From an uncultured Acetatifactor sp. (lineage in GTDB: Bacteria; Bacillota; Clostridia; Lachnospirales; Lachnospiraceae): a DNA stretch of 10,624 nt. Shown here in pieces: positions 6,415 to 10,624 of the stretch (its first letter is position 1; every line of letters starts with the position of its first letter). The notes below the pieces were generated by a model. The model had not been told where the DNA came from, searched no databases, and saw nothing but the letters and a program-made list of their open reading frames with translations. The stretch is from contig CAJGCP010000048.1 of the NCBI GenBank assembly GCA_904501885.1, positions 1 through 10,624 on the forward strand, in the 5' to 3' direction. A program made the translations under genes and the position numbers.

Positions 6415-7782
6415 GTGCAACCTAAGAATAGAGCAGACAACATCAGTTTTGATGTAGCAAGTATACTTCTGGATATGCGCTCCTTTTGGTGGGATATTGT
6501 AATGTGTGGATTGGCCACGGCAATCATATTGGGATGCTGGTTCATTACAGTGGATGAAAAGGAATATACCTCCTCTACGATTTTTGCGGTATCCACCAGT
6601 TCCGGAGATGTTATTACCAATGTTGAAAAAGCGAATACGGTTGCGGACACATTGACCAACATACTGAAGTCTGTTGAGCTGAATCGTATAGTTAACAAGG
6701 GCGTTGGAGATGTGGACTATCATACTGCTGCAGAATATATTATGGACACCAATATGATTTCTTTAGAGGTGACCACCAATTCACCGAAGACATCGTTTCA
6801 TGTGTTGAACTCTATTTTGACTAATTTTTCTGAGATATTGGATGAACTGATGTCAGATGTGCGAATTATAACATTGCAGAAAGCAAAAGTGCCTGTCAAT
6901 GCAAATGCATCCTATAGTCTGTATCTGTACGTTGTTGGCGGATTTGTTTTGGGTGCAGGTGTATGTGCGGGAGCGATTACGGCATTGTCTGTTTTACGCG
7001 ACACTGTGAAAAACGGGGATGATATGAGAAATAAAGTGGATGCCAGATTGTTGGGTACCATTCCATATATTTCGGAAAAGAATATATTATTTGATAAAGC
7101 AAAAGTACCCCTTATGACCATATCCCACAAAAATTATTGGGTACAGGAAAGTTTTCATTTGACGGCCAGTAGAATACTCAGGGCTGTAGAAAAGAATAAT
7201 CTGAAATCTATTATTTTTACCAGTGTATTTCCAAATGAGGGTAAAACCACATGCCTCTTAAATACGGCGATATCTTTGTCTATGAAGAATAAAAAGGTAT
7301 TAGTTGTGGATGCGGATTTTAGAAACCCAACAGTGTTCTCGATTGCGCAAATGGACCAGCAGCATGGCACTGATTTATCCGGTGCGCTAAAAGGAAACAA
7401 GATTGATTTTTATAATTTATGGAAATTAAGCGGACATAATATACATGTTTTGTCCAACGAAAAGCCCCACATGAATTCCGTGGTGTCCTTGAGTAATGGA
7501 AGATTTGAAATGCTTTTGAAAGAAGCGGAGAATTACTTTGATATTATTCTTGTGGACAGTGGTCCCACAGCATTTGTATCTGATATTGAACTGTTGAAGA
7601 TGCGTTGCGATGGTATCGTGCTGGTAGTTGCGCAGGATAATGCGCCGGTTATGATTATCAATGATACGATCGATCGATTGGATAAAGAGGATAAACTTTT
7701 GGGTTGTATCTACAAGGAGACGAGAAAGACCAATAGACGTAAACCTTATGGATATCGTTCCTATGTAAAGAATCCAAATTAA
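6415..7782 (+). CDS. Wzz-type chain-length regulator fused to BY-kinase (tyrosine autokinase), short-tail copy
   Basis: This 455-residue membrane protein should regulate polysaccharide length and export. TM1 (about 26-45) and TM2 (about 168-193) flank an external Wzz-like domain. The cytoplasmic part is a bacterial tyrosine kinase of the P-loop type: Walker A SVFPNEGKTT (270-279), Walker A' VLVVDADFRNP (Asp299, Asp301), and Walker B DIILVD (376-381). Walker B is followed by SGP instead of the usual TPP. The oligomerisation motif ExxRxxR is poorly conserved: Glu245 is followed by His248 and Ala251. The C-terminal tail has only three tyrosines (445, 447, 450). The start is GTG 6415, preceded by AGGAGG at 6401-6406. 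It follows the Ig-like gene by 3 nt and a second, divergent copy begins 15 nt downstream. Low conservation of these motifs leaves open that it is a weak kinase or a regulatory partner of the second copy. Confidence 0.88.
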   Translation: MQPKNRADNISFDVASILLDMRSFWWDIVMCGLATAIILGCWFITVDEKEYTSSTIFAVSTSSGDVITNVEKANTVADTLTNILKSVELNRIVNKGVGDVDYHTAAEYIMDTNMISLEVTTNSPKTSFHVLNSILTNFSEILDELMSDVRIITLQKAKVPVNANASYSLYLYVVGGFVLGAGVCAGAITALSVLRDTVKNGDDMRNKVDARLLGTIPYISEKNILFDKAKVPLMTISHKNYWVQESFHLTASRILRAVEKNNLKSIIFTSVFPNEGKTTCLLNTAISLSMKNKKVLVVDADFRNPTVFSIAQMDQQHGTDLSGALKGNKIDFYNLWKLSGHNIHVLSNEKPHMNSVVSLSNGRFEMLLKEAENYFDIILVDSGPTAFVSDIELLKMRCDGIVLVVAQDNAPVMIINDTIDRLDKEDKLLGCIYKETRKTNRRKPYGYRSYVKNPN

Positions 7783-7797
7783 AAAGGATAGAGAGTA

Positions 7798-9360
7798 ATG
7801 GAAGAAAATAAGTTTTACATGGCAGATCAGGAAAAGAATGATGATTATATTGATTTAACACGATTGTTTCAAAAATGTGTTGGTATCATCAAAAGATTTA
7901 AAGTGATAGGTTTGATACTTGTTCTTGTGGGCGTTTTATTTGGACTTCTACATGCAAAGAATAGTTATAAATTGCGGTATGATGCCTACATGACCTGTAG
8001 CATCAGCGACAATTTATCTGCGCAACAAACGACCAGCAACATCAGTATTGCGGACCAGATGAGTAAGACCTTTACCTATATCGTCAACAGTGGTGTGTTG
8101 AAGAATGTGGTGGCCAAGGAGTTGGGGATTCCTGAAGTGCTTTCTGCAATCTCCGCCAGCCCTTTGGAGAATACATCTATGATTACCATTCACGTGATTG
8201 ATGAAGATCCTGTCATGGCATGGATGGTCTTAAATTCGGTCATGGAAAATTACCATCCGGTGGCCGAATACAGTATCGGCTCTACCAAGCTAACCCCTAT
8301 TGATTCCAGTGGGGTGCCAACAGAACCCATGAGTGAAGTGCAGTATATAAAGTATGCCGCTATCTGTGGATTTGTGGGCTTAGGTATCTTCCTGGCTTTT
8401 GTTTTAGCATTGGCCAATTTTTATAAATGTATAGAAACACCTCAAGATATTACGAATAACATAGATGTCTCTTTGCTGACTGTGATTCCCCATGTAGAAG
8501 AGAAAAAGAGAAGCGGGGAAGAGGAGACGGTACTTGCCATCAATAAGAAGACCATTTCATCTTCGTTTATTGAAGGCTTTCGGTTGTTGGGCAACCACTT
8601 GGAAAAGAATGTGAACGAGTATTTGGACAGAGGGCCGGTGGTGATGGTCACCAGTACTGATTTTGGTGAGGGTAAAAGCACGGTTGCTATGAACTTATCC
8701 CTTTTGCTGGCACAGCGAGGACACAAGGTGCTCTTGGTGGATTGTGACATGCACAAGCCTACCTTAGCAAAGCGAATGCTGATTGGAAGGATGGAGAAGA
8801 ATATTTACACTGTTTTGACAGGTGGTTGTAAGTTGGAGGAAGCCATCGGTCGGAATAAGAAATATTCGCTTCATTTTCTTGGAGCGGGTTGCCTGTCGGA
8901 AGGAGCAGAGAGCGTTACCTTGTTGAGCAGCGACCGAATGAGAAGATTGATGGATGAGGCTGCTCAAAAGTATGACTTTGTTATCGTAGATACGCCACCC
9001 ATGTCTCTATTTTCAGATGCAGCAGCCATAGCGCCTCTTTGCGATTCAGCCATCTATGTGGTACGTAATGACTATGCACCGGCCGCAGATGTGCTGGAAC
9101 AGATGGAGTATCTGGTGGAAACCGGTGTAAAAATGGAAGGTTTTGTATTTAATGATGCCAAAAGTTCTATTGGTGGTGCTTATGGCTATGGTTATGGTTA
9201 TGGCTCCGGTTATGGTTATAGGTATCGATATCGGTATGGTAGTTATGCAAGACGATATGGCAAAAAGTATAGCTATGGCAATCAGTATATGTATGATGAC
9301 CAGTACTCATATGGCTTCTATGAAAATCCCTATGCAGCCAACCGGAATAATATCAACTAG
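7798..9360 (+). CDS. Wzz-type chain-length regulator fused to BY-kinase, with tyrosine-rich tail
   Basis: This 520-residue membrane protein has the same layout as the gene before it but a clearly different sequence. TM1 is about 33-53 and TM2 about 183-207, with an external Wzz domain between; residues 166-178 before TM2 are proline-containing as in other co-polymerases. The kinase domain has Walker A STDFGEGKST (286-295), Walker A' VLLVDCDMHKP (Asp315, Asp317; His319 where Arg is usual) and Walker B DFVIVDTPP (393-401). The ExxRxxR motif keeps Glu259 and Arg262 but has Gly265. The tail from 462 to 512 contains 19 tyrosines, far more than the usual cluster, mixed with Gly and Arg. In this family tail tyrosines are phosphorylated between subunits of a ring and control polymer assembly. 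Start ATG 7798 follows AAGGA at 7784-7788. No partner tyrosine phosphatase is in the window. Confidence 0.93.
   Translation: MEENKFYMADQEKNDDYIDLTRLFQKCVGIIKRFKVIGLILVLVGVLFGLLHAKNSYKLRYDAYMTCSISDNLSAQQTTSNISIADQMSKTFTYIVNSGVLKNVVAKELGIPEVLSAISASPLENTSMITIHVIDEDPVMAWMVLNSVMENYHPVAEYSIGSTKLTPIDSSGVPTEPMSEVQYIKYAAICGFVGLGIFLAFVLALANFYKCIETPQDITNNIDVSLLTVIPHVEEKKRSGEEETVLAINKKTISSSFIEGFRLLGNHLEKNVNEYLDRGPVVMVTSTDFGEGKSTVAMNLSLLLAQRGHKVLLVDCDMHKPTLAKRMLIGRMEKNIYTVLTGGCKLEEAIGRNKKYSLHFLGAGCLSEGAESVTLLSSDRMRRLMDEAAQKYDFVIVDTPPMSLFSDAAAIAPLCDSAIYVVRNDYAPAADVLEQMEYLVETGVKMEGFVFNDAKSSIGGAYGYGYGYGSGYGYRYRYRYGSYARRYGKKYSYGNQYMYDDQYSYGFYENPYAANRNNIN
9181..9240 (+). repeat. Imperfect hexanucleotide tandem repeat (TATGGY) encoding the Tyr-Gly/Tyr-Arg tail
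   Basis: Ten consecutive in-frame hexamers start at 9181. Six are TATGGC or TATGGT and the others are variants (TCCGGT, TATAGG, TATCGA, TATCGG). They encode the alternating Tyr-Gly then Tyr-Arg part of the second kinase tail. A unit change adds or removes two residues without breaking the frame. The repeat is degenerate at several units, so slippage would be slower than for a perfect repeat. Confidence 0.8.
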
Positions 9361-9368
9361 ATTCATTA

Positions 9369-9373
9369 AGAGG
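9369..9373 (+). promoter_or_regulatory. Ribosome binding site for the VanZ-LCP gene
   Basis: AGAGG, within AAGAGGTG at 9368-9375, lies 7 nt before TTG 9381. The in-frame ATG at 9411 has AAGGGG directly against it (no spacer), too close to work well, so TTG 9381 is preferred. Confidence 0.55.
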
Positions 9374-9380
9374 TGTTGTT

Positions 9381-10624
9381 TTGCAAAATCTATATAGATT
9401 GGTTAAGGGGATGGATACCATTTCGGTGGCATTGGAAAATATTCCCGAATATGTATACTTCATCATTTTAGCTTTTGCTGTGCTGATGATTGTGATGTAT
9501 TATATTGTTCTTCCCAAATGTAAATTGACGGACAATTCTATCACAAAATATCGCGCCTACATCGGGTGGCTTCTATTGGTTCTATATTTGGGAATCGTTT
9601 TTATGATTACCATTGCTACCAGGGAAGCTGATGGAACATACAAGATTCAACTGCAACCCTTGAGAAACTTTGTTCAATTTACCCATATCAATCGTGAAAT
9701 TGTCAGAGATTTATTAAACCTATTTTTCTTTGTGCCGGTGGGGATGATTCTGTATCATCGGATGAAGGGTAGCTATTGCTTTGTTCGAACAGTAATTCTT
9801 TCCTTTGTCTTTAGTATGGTGATTGAAGTAGTGCAATTGGTCTTCCAATTAGGCTATTTCGATGTAGATGATTTGATATTCAATACGCTGGGCAGTTGTT
9901 TGGGATTCTTGCTTGTTGAGCTCCGGACAAAGCTTAAGGTCAAGGGTGGATGGCGTAAGACGGTTTTAAAGGTATTCACGGTGATATCTTGTGTGATTCT
10001 GTGTTTTTGTATCGGCATATTTATAGTGTATCATTTTCTTCGTGTCGAGGGCATGGAGAGCAGCCGGATGAACCTTAGTCACATAGAAGGCTATCTCCCC
10101 CAAAAAGAAGAAGTGGTCGAAAACACAAAAGAAGAACTTGTGGATAGTTTAAACAATGATCCTTCGGTGATTTGGTATGACGGTAAACCTTATCGCTACA
10201 ACGAGGACCTTGTCACAATTCTTTGTATGGGAATCGATCAACGTTCCAAGCAAATCGAACAGAAGATAAATGTCTCTGGCGAAAGTGGTCAGGCAGATGC
10301 GGTATATTTGCTTGTTGTAGATACGGGGCAAGATAGGATGAAGGTTATTAATATCTCCCGAGATACCATGTGCCCTGTGAAGACATTTGATTATAAGGGA
10401 AATTATATTGGTGATTCTAAAAACCATTTAGGGTTGGCCTATGCCTTTGGGGATGGCAAACATAAGAGTTGCCAATATATGGTGGATACCGTATCCAACT
10501 TGTTCTATGGCATCCCCATTCATTCCTACCTGGCATTAAACATGGAGGCCATCATTAAAATCAATGATGCGATTGGCGGTGTCACGGTGACTGTCCCGGA
10601 GGATTTTACTATCGCGAGCGATAA
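9381..10624 (+). CDS. VanZ-like membrane domain fused to LytR-CpsA-Psr (LCP) ligase domain, 3'-truncated by window end
   Basis: An open frame from TTG 9381 runs 414 codons without a stop to the end of the window. Residues about 23-180 are a multi-helix membrane region with VanZ features: LLLVLYLGIVFMI, the QLQPLRNFVQF segment, a REIVRDLLNLFFFVPVG helix, and FDVDDLIFNTLGSCLG (159-174). Another membrane helix (about 196-219) leads into an extracellular LCP domain from about 277: LCMGIDQR, ADAVYLLVVD, INISRDT with Arg327-Asp328 at the expected catalytic site, NHLGLAYAFGDG and GGVTVTVPEDF. LCP enzymes transfer undecaprenyl-linked polymers such as capsule or teichoic acid to peptidoglycan. VanZ proteins were named for teicoplanin resistance and their biochemical role is uncertain. 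The end of the LCP domain is missing. The gene starts 20 nt after the second kinase with no terminator between, so it belongs to the EPS operon; wall attachment of the polymer is the likely job. If the fusion is wrong, a frameshift would be needed, and I see none. Confidence 0.88.
   Translation, partial: MQNLYRLVKGMDTISVALENIPEYVYFIILAFAVLMIVMYYIVLPKCKLTDNSITKYRAYIGWLLLVLYLGIVFMITIATREADGTYKIQLQPLRNFVQFTHINREIVRDLLNLFFFVPVGMILYHRMKGSYCFVRTVILSFVFSMVIEVVQLVFQLGYFDVDDLIFNTLGSCLGFLLVELRTKLKVKGGWRKTVLKVFTVISCVILCFCIGIFIVYHFLRVEGMESSRMNLSHIEGYLPQKEEVVENTKEELVDSLNNDPSVIWYDGKPYRYNEDLVTILCMGIDQRSKQIEQKINVSGESGQADAVYLLVVDTGQDRMKVINISRDTMCPVKTFDYKGNYIGDSKNHLGLAYAFGDGKHKSCQYMVDTVSNLFYGIPIHSYLALNMEAIIKINDAIGGVTVTVPEDFTIASD

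Noticed and set aside
6684..6723. Degenerate Walker A in the first BY-kinase as proof of a dead kinase
   Set aside because: The P-loop (PNEGKTT at residues 273-279) keeps Gly-Lys-Thr and resembles the looser P-loop seen in E. coli Wzc, so loss of activity cannot be claimed from this motif alone.
9143..9397. Frame-shifted + strand frame of 84 codons rich in Met and Val
   Set aside because: It is the TATGGY repeat read in another frame (ATGGTT giving Met-Val), so the apparent hydrophobic peptide is an artefact.
10149..10427. Antisense frame (92 codons) near the right end
   Set aside because: It lies opposite the LCP domain coding region, whose + strand motifs and continuous 414-codon frame are much stronger.

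Overview
The window looks like chromosomal DNA of an anaerobic, low-to-moderate GC Firmicute, most likely a clostridium of the Lachnospiraceae type. This rests on the gene order rlmN - PP2C phosphatase - PASTA kinase - rsgA, the strong GGAGG-type ribosome binding sites, and a Gram-positive style exopolysaccharide (EPS) locus with LCP and VanZ domains. The family assignment is inference; no taxonomic marker such as rRNA is present. Every supported gene is on the + strand and coding density is very high.

Positions 1-3931 are the end of a conserved housekeeping and signalling operon. It holds the C-terminus of the 23S rRNA/tRNA methyltransferase RlmN, a PP2C-type Ser/Thr phosphatase (best start GTG at 264, overlapping rlmN by 8 nt), its partner membrane kinase PrkC with three PASTA repeats and an extra C-terminal extracellular domain, and the ribosome-assembly GTPase RsgA. 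A long hairpin at 3930-3962, whose 5' arm uses the rsgA stop codon, separates this operon from what follows. The rpe and thiN genes that often come after rsgA in Firmicutes are absent.

Positions 3963-10624 are the start of an EPS or capsule locus, probably one operon continuing past the window. A 121-nt spacer with a candidate extended -10 promoter leads into a polyprenyl-phosphate sugar-1-phosphate transferase (the initiating enzyme). Next come a membrane-anchored protein with three Ig-like beta-sandwich modules, two tandem but dissimilar Wzz/tyrosine-kinase (BY-kinase) fusion proteins, and a large open frame running off the window that fuses a VanZ-like membrane domain to a LytR-CpsA-Psr (LCP) domain. 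Together these could start a lipid-linked polymer, regulate its length and export through tyrosine phosphorylation, and attach it to the cell wall. Flippase, polymerase and further glycosyltransferases are not in the window and would be expected downstream.

The points most worth a second look are the VanZ-LCP fusion, the asymmetric pair of BY-kinases (a 3-tyrosine tail versus a 19-tyrosine tail encoded by an imperfect hexanucleotide repeat), the uncharacterised Ig-like protein between the initiating transferase and the kinases, and the junction of the PrkC operon with an EPS locus. I saw no mobile elements, CRISPR arrays, tRNAs or rRNAs.
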